A stretch of DNA of 53,097 bases from Rhodovulum robiginosum (GTDB lineage Bacteria; Pseudomonadota; Alphaproteobacteria; Rhodobacterales; Rhodobacteraceae). Shown one piece after another: positions 1 through 7,895 of this stretch. The notes beneath the pieces are model-generated. The model was not told the origin of the DNA. It did no database searches and worked only from the letters and a program-made list of their open reading frames with translations. A program made the translations under genes and the position numbers. The number at the start of each line of letters is the position of its first letter. Position 1 is the first letter of the stretch. Where the stretch lies: contig NZ_RWGU01000035.1 in NCBI RefSeq assembly GCF_003944755.1, positions 1 to 53,097 of the forward strand, written 5' to 3'.

Positions 1-408
1 CTGGCGCTGCGCTGCGTCGAGGTGCCCGACGCCGCCGAGGGCATGGCCGCCTCGCTGCGCGCGGGCGTGGCCGCGCTGCCCGCAGACGCCGATGCCGTGA
101 TGGTCGTGCTGGCCGACATGCCCGAGATCGGCGCCGCGGCGCTGGCTGCCATGCTGAAAGCCGGCCACGCCGCTCCCGGCGCCATCCTGCGCGCCACCGC
201 GCCGGATGGCACCCCCGGCCATCCCGTGATCTTTCCGCGGCGGCTGTTCCCCGAGCTTGGGCGACTTTCGGGCGACCGGGGCGCGCGCGACATCCTGAAG
301 GCGCAGGCCGGACGGGTGGTCGCGGTGCCGCTGCCCGGCGACCAGGCGCTGACCGACCTCGACACGCCCGAGGACTGGGCCGCCTGGCGCGCGAAGACCG
401 GGCTTTAG
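1..408 (+). CDS. MobA/MocA-like nucleotidyltransferase (5' truncated)
   Basis: The reading frame is open from the first base, so the N-terminus (with the family's GxSxRxG nucleotide loop) lies outside the window. The visible 135 residues carry the C-terminal half of a MobA-like NTP transferase fold: a hydrophobic strand ending in LADMPE (the metal-binding 'DMP' motif), then GTPGHPVIF and GDRGAR, which are typical of MocA-type molybdenum cofactor cytidylyltransferases, and a terminal TDLDTPEDW motif. Enzymes of this group transfer CMP or GMP to molybdopterin in the cytoplasm. The exact nucleotide and cofactor cannot be told from this half. Its stop overlaps the stop of the convergent membrane-protein gene by 4 bases. 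Confidence 0.8.
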   Translation: MALRCVEVPDAAEGMAASLRAGVAALPADADAVMVVLADMPEIGAAALAAMLKAGHAAPGAILRATAPDGTPGHPVIFPRRLFPELGRLSGDRGARDILKAQAGRVVAVPLPGDQALTDLDTPEDWAAWRAKTGL

Positions 409-842
409 TCGAAGGCGCCGGCGACCCGCGCCTGGCGCGCGTAGAGGTAGAAAACCACCTCCACCACAGCCGCGCCGAGGATCAGGTAGATGCCGATTCT
501 GCCCGTGGCCGAGGCCAGGCCTGGGTCGGCAATGACCGTCAGCCAGACGGTGAGCAGGCAAAAGGCCAGCGCCGCCAGCCCCAGCAACGCCACGGCAAAG
601 CGCCGCCGGAAAAACAACAGGATGCCACCTAACAGCCCGCTCCACGCCGACAGCGCCGAAAGCGCGACGACCCAGGGCGGCAACCCGGTGAAATAATCCA
701 CCATGGTGTCGGAAAACTGCGCCAGGTAGGGCTCGACCCGGTACTGGGTGAGCGTGTAATCGACTGCGCCGGCGAGATACCACAGCACCGCCGCGATCGC
801 GACCAGCGAAAGATGCCAGGACGGGCCGTCATTCTGGGTCAT
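405..842 (-). CDS. Small four-helix membrane protein, unknown function
   Basis: A 145-residue protein with four hydrophobic segments (about residues 13-30, 56-76, 83-106 and 116-136), so an integral inner-membrane protein. The short arginine-rich loop FFRRRF between helices 2 and 3 suggests that loop faces the cytoplasm. I do not recognise a named family. It starts at ATG 842 and converges with the upstream nucleotidyltransferase gene, overlapping it by 4 bases. A GC-rich hairpin at 911-933 separates it from the secreted protein gene upstream on the same strand, so it probably has its own promoter. Confidence 0.6.
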   Translation of the reverse strand: MTQNDGPSWHLSLVAIAAVLWYLAGAVDYTLTQYRVEPYLAQFSDTMVDYFTGLPPWVVALSALSAWSGLLGGILLFFRRRFAVALLGLAALAFCLLTVWLTVIADPGLASATGRIGIYLILGAAVVEVVFYLYARQARVAGAFD

Positions 843-910
843 CGGGGCGTTCCTCGCGGGCGAATCTGGCCCAGACCGTGCCCGTTTGCCGCCCGGCTGT
901 CCAGCCCGCA

Positions 911-933
911 GGGGCGGGCCGCCGGCCCGCCCC
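911..933. other. Perfect 10-bp GC-rich inverted repeat (terminator-like)
   Basis: GGGGCGGGCC, a 3-base GCC loop, and GGCCCGCCCC form a perfect hairpin 56 bases past the stop of the Hint-domain protein gene on the minus strand. There is no T-run on either side, so it is not a textbook intrinsic terminator. It may act as a Rho-assisted terminator or a 3'-end stabiliser. A second GC-rich inverted repeat (CCGCCCGC ... GCGGGCGG) lies between it and that gene. Confidence 0.5.
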
Positions 934-989
934 CTTGGGTGTCCGCCCGCTGCGCCGCAAGGGCCATGCGGGCGGGCTGCATAACCCGT

Positions 990-3680
990 CTACTCGTTAA
1001 GCAACAGCGCTTCGTGCCGCTTCAGCGTCTTGCGTGCGGCGGGATACTCCTTGAGCCCCTTCTCGGTCTGCAATTCGGGGAACAGGTCGTAGATCTCGTT
1101 GCGCTGGGCGTTGCCCATGCCCTTGAGCGAATAGTCGCCGGGCTGGAAGCTCTCGGTCCAGGCGCCGTTCGAGAGCACCACCTCGTGGCGGTCGAACATG
1201 AAGTGGATGTAGGTCGTGCCCATCGTGTCCTTCAGCTCGATCCCACGGTTGTTGACCAGGTGCTTGGCCGCGACCAGCACCTCGCGCTCTTCGAAGTAGA
1301 GCGCCGTGCGGTCGTTGGCGACCAGGAGCCTGTGGTTGGGGCTGACCAGCATATCGCTTTCCGGCAGCCCACCGCCGAGCGCCCCCTTGCGCACCAGGAT
1401 CGGGCGCAGATGCGGCCGCCGGGCCAGGCCCATCGGGTCGAGCGTGGTCGCCCCCCGCCAGCGGATTTCCTGGATGCCGTTGTCGCGGGTGATCACCTTG
1501 TCACCCACCTGCAACTCCTCGACCGGACGCTCGCCGCGCGGGGTGGCGATCATGGTCCGCGGCGTAAAGCACGGGATGACGTTCTCGATTTCCGAGAAGT
1601 TCAGCGTGCCGACCACCGTGCCGGTCCCGTCGAGGTAGTTGACCGTGCCGGATTCGCCCAGCGGATCGGCGGGGTCGTAGTTGACACGCAGCGGGCCGCC
1701 GCCGCGCAGGTCGAGCGTATCCCAGTCGTCGCCGCCTTCGCCGCCGACCACGGTGTCGCCGGCACCCACGGCCCCGAAATAGTCGCGGTCGTCGCCGCCC
1801 GACAGCATATCCGCCGCGCCGTCGTCCGGGCCGCCCTCGGTGCTGCCGAAAATGCGGTCGTCATCGGCGCCGCCCTCGGCGGTATCCGCCCCCGCGCCGC
1901 CTTCGATCACGTCATCGCCGGCGCCGCCGAGGATGATGTCGTCGCCCTCTTCGCCGTAAAGGAAATCGCCGGCATCCGGCCCGGGATCGGTGATCAGCGT
2001 GCCGGGCACGTCGTAATGGGCGTTGACCAGCCCGCTGGCCGAGTCGCCCACGTCGACGTCGACCACGAAGTCGTCGAAATCGGCGTCGCCAAGCGACGGC
2101 AGATCCTCAAAGCCCAGCGTAACGGTGCCGTCGGGCGCCTCGCCGAGGCCAACGGTGTGCACCACCCCGTCGGGGTTGAGCCCCACGTCGCTGTCGTAGC
2201 CGGCGCTGTGATAGGCCGGCGCGCTCAGCTCGGTCTCGGCGCCGCCGGGCGCGATATGCACCAGCACAGGGTTGAGCGTGCCCAGCGTTGCCGGGTTGCC
2301 GTCCGCATCGCGGAACTCGAACGTCCCCTCGCCCAGACCGGCCAGTTCGTCCGCGCCGTCGGCCAGAATGAACAGGCCCACATCGCTGCCCGGTGTCGAG
2401 TCGTAGGCGTAGGTGCTGCCCACCGGCACCCCGTCGCTGTCGGCAAAGGCGATCTCGACATCGCCGATCTCGCCGGTGATCGGGTCGATCGAGTAAATGC
2501 CGAGCGCGTTTGAAAAACCCGCCTTCTCGCCCTGATAGGTCAGGATCACGCGGGCGTCGTCGCAGTCGGGTCCGTCGCCGATGATGACATCGTCGCCGTC
2601 GCCCCCGGTGATGGTGTCGCTGTCGGCACCGCCGACCAGAACGTCGTTGCCCGCCCCGCCGTCGATCGCGTCGCGCCCGGCCCCGCCGAACAAGACGTCC
2701 GCCCCGTCGCCGCCGGAAATCGTGTCGTCGCCCGCGCCGCCGCAGGCGCGGTCGTCTCCGGCCTCGCCCGACAGGGTGTCATTGCCGTCTTCGCCGAAGA
2801 TCTCGTCATCGCCGTCACCGGCCAGCACGGTGTCGTTACCGTCGCCGGCCAGCACGATATCGTCGTCCGGTGCCTCGCCGGGCAGGATCGCGTCGCCCGC
2901 GTCGATCATGTCGCCCTCGGGGTCGCCGGTATAGGCCGCGTCGATCAGGTCGTCGCCCGCGGTGCCCTCGACCAGGCCATCGCCCATCGGGCCGATCATG
3001 TCGGTGTCGTAAAGCGCGACGTAATCCATCTGGCCGCGGAAATACCGGTCGTAATGACCGTCATCGACCTCGCGCGCGCCGAAGGTAAAGCGCTCGTCGT
3101 CGTCGTCGCCGATTTCGAAGGTCAGGCCCGGCTCGGCGACATTCTGGCTGTAGGTGGCGCCGGTGGTCGTGTTCTCGACCAGGAACTCCGCCCCGGTGGC
3201 CGCATTCCACGAATAGCAGACCTGCACATCGTCGCCCGGGGAAAAGAACCCGCCGCCGGTGCTCAGCGTCGCCGATGCGCCGCCGCTGACATGTTCGACA
3301 ACGACCGCGCCCTCGGCGGTGACCGACATGCCGAAATAGCCTTCGCTGTCCTTGTCGGCGAATTCGCCGCGGTTGACCAGCGTGTCGGGGCTGGTGCCCA
3401 CCTGCGCATCCTGGGCAAAGCGCACGACCAGGGTGCCCTGGCTCAGGTCGAAGGGGCTGTCCTCGCCCCTCACGTCGACCCGGTCGTTGCACCCGTCCAG
3501 CACCAGCGCGCCGTTCTGCGCGGCCGCGCCGCCATAGTAGGTGCCGTTCTGGGCAAAGCCGTCGGCCAGACCGGTATCGGCCGCAAAGCAGCCCGCGCCG
3601 AAATCCCAAAGGCCCACGAGGTGCGGGTTGGCCGCATCGTCGAAATCGCTGCCATCGACGGGCGGGACATATGCGGTCAT
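990..3680 (-). CDS. Secreted LamG-RTX-DUF4114-Hint domain protein
   Basis: An 896-residue acidic protein. Residues about 10-230 look like a LamG/concanavalin-type lectin domain (begins LVGLWDF, ends DYVALYD). Residues about 243-373 hold roughly a dozen GGxGxDxUx RTX calcium-binding nonapeptides. Residues about 377-550 resemble DUF4114 ([18 protein letters not shown]). A second short RTX block follows at 570-660. The C-terminus from Cys704 is a bacterial Hint domain ([20 protein letters not shown], later SPNHRLLV), as in hedgehog/intein autoprocessing modules. No N-terminal signal is seen, which fits type I secretion, but no type I exporter is in the window. Start chosen at ATG 3680 because GGAG lies 6 bases upstream; a GTG at 3719 is in frame but less likely. 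Role is inferred as a surface adhesin or matrix protein. Confidence 0.85.
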   Translation of the reverse strand: MTAYVPPVDGSDFDDAANPHLVGLWDFGAGCFAADTGLADGFAQNGTYYGGAAAQNGALVLDGCNDRVDVRGEDSPFDLSQGTLVVRFAQDAQVGTSPDTLVNRGEFADKDSEGYFGMSVTAEGAVVVEHVSGGASATLSTGGGFFSPGDDVQVCYSWNAATGAEFLVENTTTGATYSQNVAEPGLTFEIGDDDDERFTFGAREVDDGHYDRYFRGQMDYVALYDTDMIGPMGDGLVEGTAGDDLIDAAYTGDPEGDMIDAGDAILPGEAPDDDIVLAGDGNDTVLAGDGDDEIFGEDGNDTLSGEAGDDRACGGAGDDTISGGDGADVLFGGAGRDAIDGGAGNDVLVGGADSDTITGGDGDDVIIGDGPDCDDARVILTYQGEKAGFSNALGIYSIDPITGEIGDVEIAFADSDGVPVGSTYAYDSTPGSDVGLFILADGADELAGLGEGTFEFRDADGNPATLGTLNPVLVHIAPGGAETELSAPAYHSAGYDSDVGLNPDGVVHTVGLGEAPDGTVTLGFEDLPSLGDADFDDFVVDVDVGDSASGLVNAHYDVPGTLITDPGPDAGDFLYGEEGDDIILGGAGDDVIEGGAGADTAEGGADDDRIFGSTEGGPDDGAADMLSGGDDRDYFGAVGAGDTVVGGEGGDDWDTLDLRGGGPLRVNYDPADPLGESGTVNYLDGTGTVVGTLNFSEIENVIPCFTPRTMIATPRGERPVEELQVGDKVITRDNGIQEIRWRGATTLDPMGLARRPHLRPILVRKGALGGGLPESDMLVSPNHRLLVANDRTALYFEEREVLVAAKHLVNNRGIELKDTMGTTYIHFMFDRHEVVLSNGAWTESFQPGDYSLKGMGNAQRNEIYDLFPELQTEKGLKEYPAARKTLKRHEALLLNE

Positions 3681-3704
3681 GTCACTCTCCATTCCTTGCC
3701 TCAC

Positions 3705-3723
3705 GGGCGTGTTCGCCACGCCC
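3705..3723 (-). other. Leader hairpin upstream of the Hint-domain gene
   Basis: GGGCGTG-TTCGC-CACGCCC is a perfect 7-bp stem with a 5-base loop, 24 bases upstream of the ATG at 3680. If transcribed it would sit in the 5' leader just before the ribosome binding site. It may affect mRNA stability or translation; no regulator is implied by the sequence. Confidence 0.4.
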
Positions 3724-4437
3724 CCGGGAGGGGACGGTCACTTTACAGGACCCAAGCAAGGCGGCCCGCGCGGCGGGCGACGGCTCGCTCCAGCCCCGGA
3801 CGTGATGGCGACAAGACAGTGGCCACAACGACCCGACCCCGCTGCATAGGCAGACGCCGGGCGAGTGCGGCAGACGGCTTTCGCCGCTGCGCGCACCGGC
3901 GCGGGCCATTGCCCGCCGCCGCTTGTGACCACCCCCATGGCCAGCAGATCGCCCCCCAGTTGGGCATGAGCGTTTTTACGCCTTCCGCCCGCTCCCACGA
4001 AGGGAAATCTGGCGAAATTCGGGCATAACCGGGGCGTGGACGCGGCGAATCCGGGCCAAAACCGAGGCCGGTGCCGCGGCGAAACCGGCCCTATTGTTGA
4101 CCGGAAACAGAGTATTCTTTCACGTATCATGGTCAGTTTGCGGAAAAGCGGGCTTATTTTCCCGGCCGACAGCGGATTCGCCGCGACCGCGCTTTTCGAC
4201 TGTTTCCAAACTCCGCCCGGCGGCGCGGCCCGATTTCCGCCTCAATGTGGCCGAATTGGGGCGCGCCGCGGATTTCGGGGGATTGACCCCAGACGCGCGC
4301 CAATCCCGCGCGTTCGCAATGATTGATGCCGCAGCGGGCACAAACCCGCCAGGCGTGCGGCGAATCGCCCCTTTGCCCGGTCCTGTTAAACCTTGCGATT
4401 TGATGAATTGCCGCCCTGTTGGCAGATCGCGTCGCCG
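3724..4437. other. Intergenic stretch with no recognisable gene
   Basis: About 700 bases lying upstream of the Hint-domain protein gene (minus strand). Several open frames cross it on both strands, but none has a ribosome binding site, a consistent composition or a recognisable motif. The base composition is locally less GC-rich around 4090-4145 (TTGTTGACC, ACAGAGTATTCTTTCACG), which could hold a promoter, but no well-spaced -35/-10 pair is seen. I call no gene here. Confidence 0.5.
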
Positions 4438-4532
4438 GTCCTTGTTGTCGACGACAACGCGCTGAACACCAAGAAGCGGGACACGAGGTCGAGATCGCTT
4501 CAGGGGCGCGGCGAAGGGGGCAACGCCTTTTG
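4438..4532 (+). pseudogene. Decayed response-regulator receiver fragment
   Basis: The frame at 4438 reads VLVVDDNALNTK, the classic start of a receiver domain with its acidic pair. A -1 frame change at about 4473 continues as EAGHEVEIASGA, which matches the second helix/strand of the same domain (xAGHEVExAxxG). About nine residues expected between the two pieces are missing, and neither piece continues into the phospho-acceptor strand. Both frames soon lose any resemblance or stop. This is best read as the remnant of a response regulator or hybrid-kinase receiver that has been deleted and frameshifted. It explains part of the long gene-poor interval before the CBS-domain gene. Confidence 0.5.
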
Positions 4533-4762
4533 AGCCCGCATCCGGGGAAACGCCGTTGGCGCGGTAGTGTGCCCTGCGATCTCCCCTTCCAGGGCGGACG
4601 TCCCCGATAATGGCCGCGCGCTCTTTGGAAAAATCAATGCCCGTTCAAGCCTTTCCGGCCGGCCCCGGAAAAATGCGCCCATGCGGGATGCCTTGCATCC
4701 GGTTGCCGTGGCGGCGCGAGCGCGCTAGCGTCGGCTGCCAACGTCGTTTCACGGGCATGTTC

Positions 4763-5197
4763 ATGAGCACCACGACCATCCGCAAGATCCTGGCCACGCG
4801 ACCCTTGCATCGGGTCGGTCCGGACACGACGCTGCCGGACATCGCCCGGTTGATGGCCGAGCACCATGTCGGCGCTGTCGTCGTCATGCAAGACGTCCGG
4901 CTGGTCGGAATCGTTTCAGAGCGCGATATCGTGTTTCGCGCCGTGGCGGGCGATATGCCGGTCGACACGACGACCGCCGAAGAGATCATGACGCGCGATC
5001 CCGTGACGGTGGATGTCGATGCCCCGATCTCCGAAGCCCTCGAAGCCAGGCTCGGCATCGAGTTCCGGCACTTGCCGGTCATCGAAGACGGCAATGTTGC
5101 GGGCCTGCTATCCTATCGTGACATCCCGGCGGAATACCTGATGCTCTTCGAACGGTTCCGCGAGATGTCATCGGCGCGCGCGGACGAATACCCCTGA
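4763..5197 (+). CDS. CBS-domain pair protein
   Basis: A 144-residue cytoplasmic protein made almost wholly of two CBS domains. The first covers roughly residues 7-60 (TLPDIARLMAEHHVGAVVVM then LVGIVSERDI), the second roughly 72-128 (MTRDPVTVDVDAPISEAL ... FRHLPVIEDGNVAGLLSYRDI). Such stand-alone Bateman modules bind adenosine nucleotides and act as sensors or regulators of unknown partners. The second repeat has EARLGIEFRHLPV where MxxxxFRHLPV is usual. Start is uncertain between ATG 4757 and ATG 4763; neither has a strong ribosome binding site, and 4763 (MSTTTIRKIL) fits the family start better. Confidence 0.8.
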   Translation: MSTTTIRKILATRPLHRVGPDTTLPDIARLMAEHHVGAVVVMQDVRLVGIVSERDIVFRAVAGDMPVDTTTAEEIMTRDPVTVDVDAPISEALEARLGIEFRHLPVIEDGNVAGLLSYRDIPAEYLMLFERFREMSSARADEYP

Positions 5198-5265
5198 CAG
5201 GCGATGCCGGCCGCAACGATCGCTGCCGTTCAAAGCCCGGCAAATGGCCACAAGGTTTTTCAATG

Positions 5266-5349
5266 TGGTACCCGAGGCCGGACTCGAACCGGCACGCCTT
5301 GCGGCGGGGGATTTTGAATCCCCTGCGTCTACCATTCCGCCACTCGGGC
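5266..5349 (-). tRNA. tRNA-Leu(CAA)
   Basis: The reverse strand folds as a class II tRNA: acceptor GCCCGAG pairing with CTCGGGT, a D-arm GGCGGAATGGTAGACGC typical of leucine tRNAs, anticodon stem GGGGA/TCCCC with loop TTCAAAA (anticodon CAA), a variable arm CGCCGCAAGGCG, T-arm GCCGGTTCGAGTCCGGC, and an encoded CCA end. It reads UUG codons, rare in this GC-rich genome. Confidence 0.95.
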
Positions 5350-5361
5350 CCGTGCCGCAGC

Positions 5362-5390
5362 GGTTTAGCCCGACCGCGCGGCCCGGTCAA
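5362..5390 (-). promoter_or_regulatory. Promoter of tRNA-Leu
   Basis: On the minus strand TTGACC (5390-5385) and TAAACC (5367-5362) are separated by 17 bases, and the -10 ends 12 bases before the tRNA 5' end. This is a good sigma-70 type match at the expected distance for a stable RNA promoter. Confidence 0.6.
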
Positions 5391-5411
5391 CGGCCCGCGC
5401 GCGGGGCCCGG

Positions 5412-6266
5412 TCAGAGGCGGTCTGCCGCGAAGGTGTCGCAGGCGCCGGGGTCGCCCGATTGCAGCCCACGGGCGAACCAGCGCTGGCGCTGGTCCGAGG
5501 TGCCGTGGGTAAAGCTGTCGGGCATCGGCACGCGCCCGGCGCTGCGCTGGAGCGTGTCGTCGCCGATCCGCGAGGCCGCGTTCATCGCCTCTTGGATGTC
5601 GCCCGGCTCCAGGCTGCCGAAGCGGGACTGGGCATTGGCCGCCCAGACGCCCGCCAGGCAATCGGCCTGCAGCTCGACCCGCACCGAGACCCCGTTGGCC
5701 TCCGCCTGCCCCATCCGCGCCCGCGCGGCGTTGGTCTGCTGCAAGATGCCCAGCTCGTTCTGCACATGATGCGCCACCTCGTGGGCCACCACATAGGCGG
5801 CGGCGAAATCGCCGCCCGCACCCATCCGGCGCGACAGCGTGGAGAAAAAGGCCGTGTCGAGATAAACCTTGCGGTCGATGGGACAGTAGAAGGGCCCGGT
5901 CGCGCCGCTGGCCCCGCCGCAGGGCGAGTTGGTGACACCTTTGAAAAGCACCAGCACCGGCGGGTCGTAGGTTTCGCCCATCCGGGCAAAGATGGCGCCC
6001 CAGATCTCTTCGGTATCGGCCAGCGTGACCGAGACGAACTGCCCGGCGGCGCGGTCGGCCTCGGTCAGCTCGGCGCTGCTGGCCTGCGGGGCCTGCTGAA
6101 CACCCTGCTGCCCGACCAGTAGCGGCGTGACGTCGACGCCCAGCAGCCAGCCGATCACCACGATGGCCAGGATGCCAAGGCCGCCGATGCCGCCCGCCCG
6201 TGCCGCACCGCCGGCCCGGCGGCGGTCCTCTATGTTGCGGCTGCCGCGCCGCCCCTGCCATTTCAT
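5412..6266 (-). CDS. YpfJ-type neutral zinc metallopeptidase
   Basis: A 284-residue protein. The N-terminus is basic and glycine-rich (MKWQGRRGSRNIEDRRR), followed by one membrane helix (about residues 27-45), then a periplasmic domain of the YpfJ/zinc-metallopeptidase family. The zinc site is AHEVAHHVQ (HExxH), with a downstream ELQADCLAGVW motif providing the third ligand. GVTNSPCGGASG, FYCPIDRKVYLD and the terminal GDPGACDTF are family signatures, the cysteines perhaps forming disulfides. ATG 6266 was chosen over the longer frame because a G-rich ribosome binding site precedes it and the family begins at this position. Substrate unknown. The gene diverges from the yqaA-dsbB pair. Confidence 0.9.
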   Translation of the reverse strand: MKWQGRRGSRNIEDRRRAGGAARAGGIGGLGILAIVVIGWLLGVDVTPLLVGQQGVQQAPQASSAELTEADRAAGQFVSVTLADTEEIWGAIFARMGETYDPPVLVLFKGVTNSPCGGASGATGPFYCPIDRKVYLDTAFFSTLSRRMGAGGDFAAAYVVAHEVAHHVQNELGILQQTNAARARMGQAEANGVSVRVELQADCLAGVWAANAQSRFGSLEPGDIQEAMNAASRIGDDTLQRSAGRVPMPDSFTHGTSDQRQRWFARGLQSGDPGACDTFAADRL

Positions 6267-6295
6267 GCCACGTCCCCCCCCTGCCGTTCGTGCCA

Positions 6296-6325
6296 ATAAT
6301 ACAGCGCACCGCCTGTCCTGGACAG
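6296..6325 (-). promoter_or_regulatory. Promoter and overlapping palindrome for the metallopeptidase gene
   Basis: On the minus strand a good -10 TATTAT (6301-6296), preceded by TG, lies 17 bases from a poor -35 TGTCCA. The perfect palindrome CTGTCC-T-GGACAG (6313-6325) covers that -35 box, so it could be an operator for a dimeric regulator. No regulator is identified. Confidence 0.35.
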
Positions 6326-6384
6326 CCTCTTGACCCCGCGCCGCGCCCATGATGCATGGGCCCTGACCCCGGCAGGAGGCGCCG

Positions 6385-6963
6385 ATGCTGAGACGGCTCT
6401 ACGACTGGACGCTTTCGCTTGCCGAAAGCCCGCACGCGCTTTGGGCGCTCTTTGCCGTGGCCTTCGTCGAAAGCTCGGTTTTCCCGATCCCGCCGGACGT
6501 GCTGATGATTCCGATGATCCTGGCGCGACCCGCGCGCGCGTGGGTGGTCGCCGGGGTGGCGCTGGTGGGCTCGGTGCTGGGCGGGCTCTTGGGCTACTAC
6601 ATCGGCTGGGGCCTGTTCGAGAGCGTCGGCCGCCCGGTGCTGGAGTTCTACGGAAAGGACGTCTATTTCGAGACGTTCCGCGAGCGCTATAACGAATGGG
6701 GCGCCTGGGCGGTGCTGGTGGCGGGCGTCACGCCCTTCCCGTACAAGGTGATTACCATCCTGTCGGGCACGACCGGGCTGAACCTCGGCGTGTTCATGGT
6801 GGCCAGCATCATCGCCCGCGGCCTGCGCTTTTACATCGTCGCGGCGCTGCTGTGGAAGTTCGGCACGCCGATCCGTGATTTCATCGAGCGGTATCTGGGC
6901 TTGCTCTTCACCCTCTTCGTGGCTCTGCTGCTGGGCGGGCTATATATGGTGAAATACCTATGA
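6385..6963 (+). CDS. YqaA/DedA-family inner-membrane protein
   Basis: A 192-residue polytopic membrane protein of the SNARE-associated DedA superfamily, YqaA branch. Family marks are the N-terminal FVESSVFPIPPDVLMIPM loop, the glycine-rich helix GSVLGGLLGYYIG, and the re-entrant TPFPYKVITILSG segment. DedA proteins are linked to undecaprenyl-phosphate or phospholipid flipping and membrane homeostasis; the precise substrate here is unknown. A ribosome binding site (GGCAGGAGGC) precedes ATG 6385. The last codons overlap the start of dsbB by four bases (ATGA), so the two are translationally coupled. Confidence 0.85.
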   Translation: MLRRLYDWTLSLAESPHALWALFAVAFVESSVFPIPPDVLMIPMILARPARAWVVAGVALVGSVLGGLLGYYIGWGLFESVGRPVLEFYGKDVYFETFRERYNEWGAWAVLVAGVTPFPYKVITILSGTTGLNLGVFMVASIIARGLRFYIVAALLWKFGTPIRDFIERYLGLLFTLFVALLLGGLYMVKYL

Positions 6964-7445
6964 CGCGTAATCGACTGATCCTGATTGCCGCCGCCGGGTC
7001 GGTGGCCGTGCTGCTGGGGGCTTTCGTCTTTCAGTACGTCTTCGGCTACGCGCCCTGCGCGCTGTGCCTGTGGCAGCGCTGGCCCCATGCGCTGGCGCCG
7101 TTGATCGCGGTACTGGCTTTTTTGCTGGGCGGGCGGCTGATGCCGATGGCCGGCGCGGGTACGATGACCGTCTCGACGGGTCTGGGGGTCTACCACACCG
7201 GGGTCGAGCGGGCGTGGTGGCCCGGCCCGGCCTCGTGCACGTCGTCGGGCGGCGGCCTTGGCGGGCTCTCTGGCGACGAGTTGCTGAACCTCGACGCCGC
7301 CTCTGCCGTGGTCCTGTGCGACGAGGTGGCGTGGTCGCTCTTCGGCCTTTCGATGGCCAGCTACAACGCTCTGGGCTCGGCCGTGCTGGCCGCGCTCTGG
7401 GTCCTGGCGGCGGTGAAAAGCCGGCAGGGGTTCAGTGCAGCGTGA
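6960..7445 (+). CDS. dsbB: Disulfide bond formation protein DsbB
   Basis: A 161-residue four-helix membrane protein. The first periplasmic loop has CALC, the quinone-linked CxxC pair, followed by LWQRWPH, the DsbB signature. The second loop carries the other pair (ASCTSS and, further on, VVLCDE). DsbB reoxidises periplasmic DsbA and passes electrons to quinone. Size is near the family norm. It is coupled to the yqaA gene by a 4-base overlap. Its 3' end overlaps the convergent usg gene by 14 bases. No DsbA is encoded in the window. Confidence 0.88.
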   Translation: MTRNRLILIAAAGSVAVLLGAFVFQYVFGYAPCALCLWQRWPHALAPLIAVLAFLLGGRLMPMAGAGTMTVSTGLGVYHTGVERAWWPGPASCTSSGGGLGGLSGDELLNLDAASAVVLCDEVAWSLFGLSMASYNALGSAVLAALWVLAAVKSRQGFSAA

Positions 7446-7701
7446 ACTCGCCCACCACGTTGCGCCACTCGCCGGGGGAAATCATCTTGCGATGTGTAAA
7501 GCGGACCGAATGCAGCGGCCCTTCGATTTCTTCCTGCCAGAACTCGATGAAGCTGAACAGCCGCGGGTGGTCGGGCGCGAGGTCGTAATCCTGCCAGATG
7601 AAGGTGTTCAGGACGTTCAGGTGATCGGGCATCCGGTAGAAGAATTCGGCCGTGGTCAGACCATAGCCTTTCAGCATAAGCTCGGTTTCCGATTTGTGCA
7701 C
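7432..7701 (-). CDS. usg: Usg family protein
   Basis: An 89-residue protein matching the alphaproteobacterial Usg family: SETELMLKGYGLTTAEF, YRMPDHLNVLNTFIWQDYDL, FIEFWQEEIEGPLHSV and the terminal GEFTLH. The family was first noted beside the trp genes in Caulobacter and has no known function. Start chosen as GTG 7701, seven bases after AGGAGA; the frame extends upstream to 7761 but lacks a site there. No trp genes are near it here, so its link to tryptophan synthesis is not supported by this context. Confidence 0.85.
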   Translation of the reverse strand: MHKSETELMLKGYGLTTAEFFYRMPDHLNVLNTFIWQDYDLAPDHPRLFSFIEFWQEEIEGPLHSVRFTHRKMISPGEWRNVVGEFTLH

Positions 7702-7820
7702 GGTGATGTCTCCTGTTTGCGTATCCTCGTGAAATGATGCCCGATCGTGCCGGCTTTTCAACGAAAACAGTGTGTTAGCACTCTACCCCGGGGGCTGCCG
7801 AGCAGTGCGTCCAGCGGCAG

Positions 7821-7849
7821 TTGCACCCAACATGAAGGTTCTGATAGAG
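7821..7849 (+). promoter_or_regulatory. Candidate gyrA promoter
   Basis: TTGCAC (7821-7826) and ATAGAG (7844-7849) are 17 bases apart, about 46 bases before the gyrA GTG. The match is moderate. An 8-base inverted repeat, GCACTCTA at 7778-7785 and TAGAGTGC at 7845-7852, brackets the region and covers the -10. Confidence 0.4.
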
Positions 7850-7895
7850 TGCCCGCAACAAGATATAGCGCGCAGGCGAAAGGGCGGACAAAAAC

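Noticed and set aside
813-2513. 566-residue plus-strand frame opposite the Hint-domain gene
   Set aside because: Composition (Val/Ala/His-rich) is what antisense of an acidic Asp/Gly-rich gene gives; no motif.
3738-4130. 130-residue minus-strand frame in the gene-poor interval
   Set aside because: No ribosome binding site, arginine/proline-rich random-looking sequence, and no similarity to a known domain.
4444-4458. Perfect palindrome GTTGTCG-A-CGACAAC
   Set aside because: It is explained by the VVDDN codons of the response-regulator remnant and need not be an operator.
6661-6684. Idea that the YqaA-like gene is an intramembrane protease
   Set aside because: The loop motifs match DedA/YqaA proteins, and no HExxH or Ser-His dyad is present.
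7775-7783. TTAGCACTC, the left half of a CIRCE heat-shock operator
   Set aside because: The right half GAGTGCTAA is not present nine bases on; the only partial match (TAGAGTGC) is about 60 bases away, so HrcA control is not supported.
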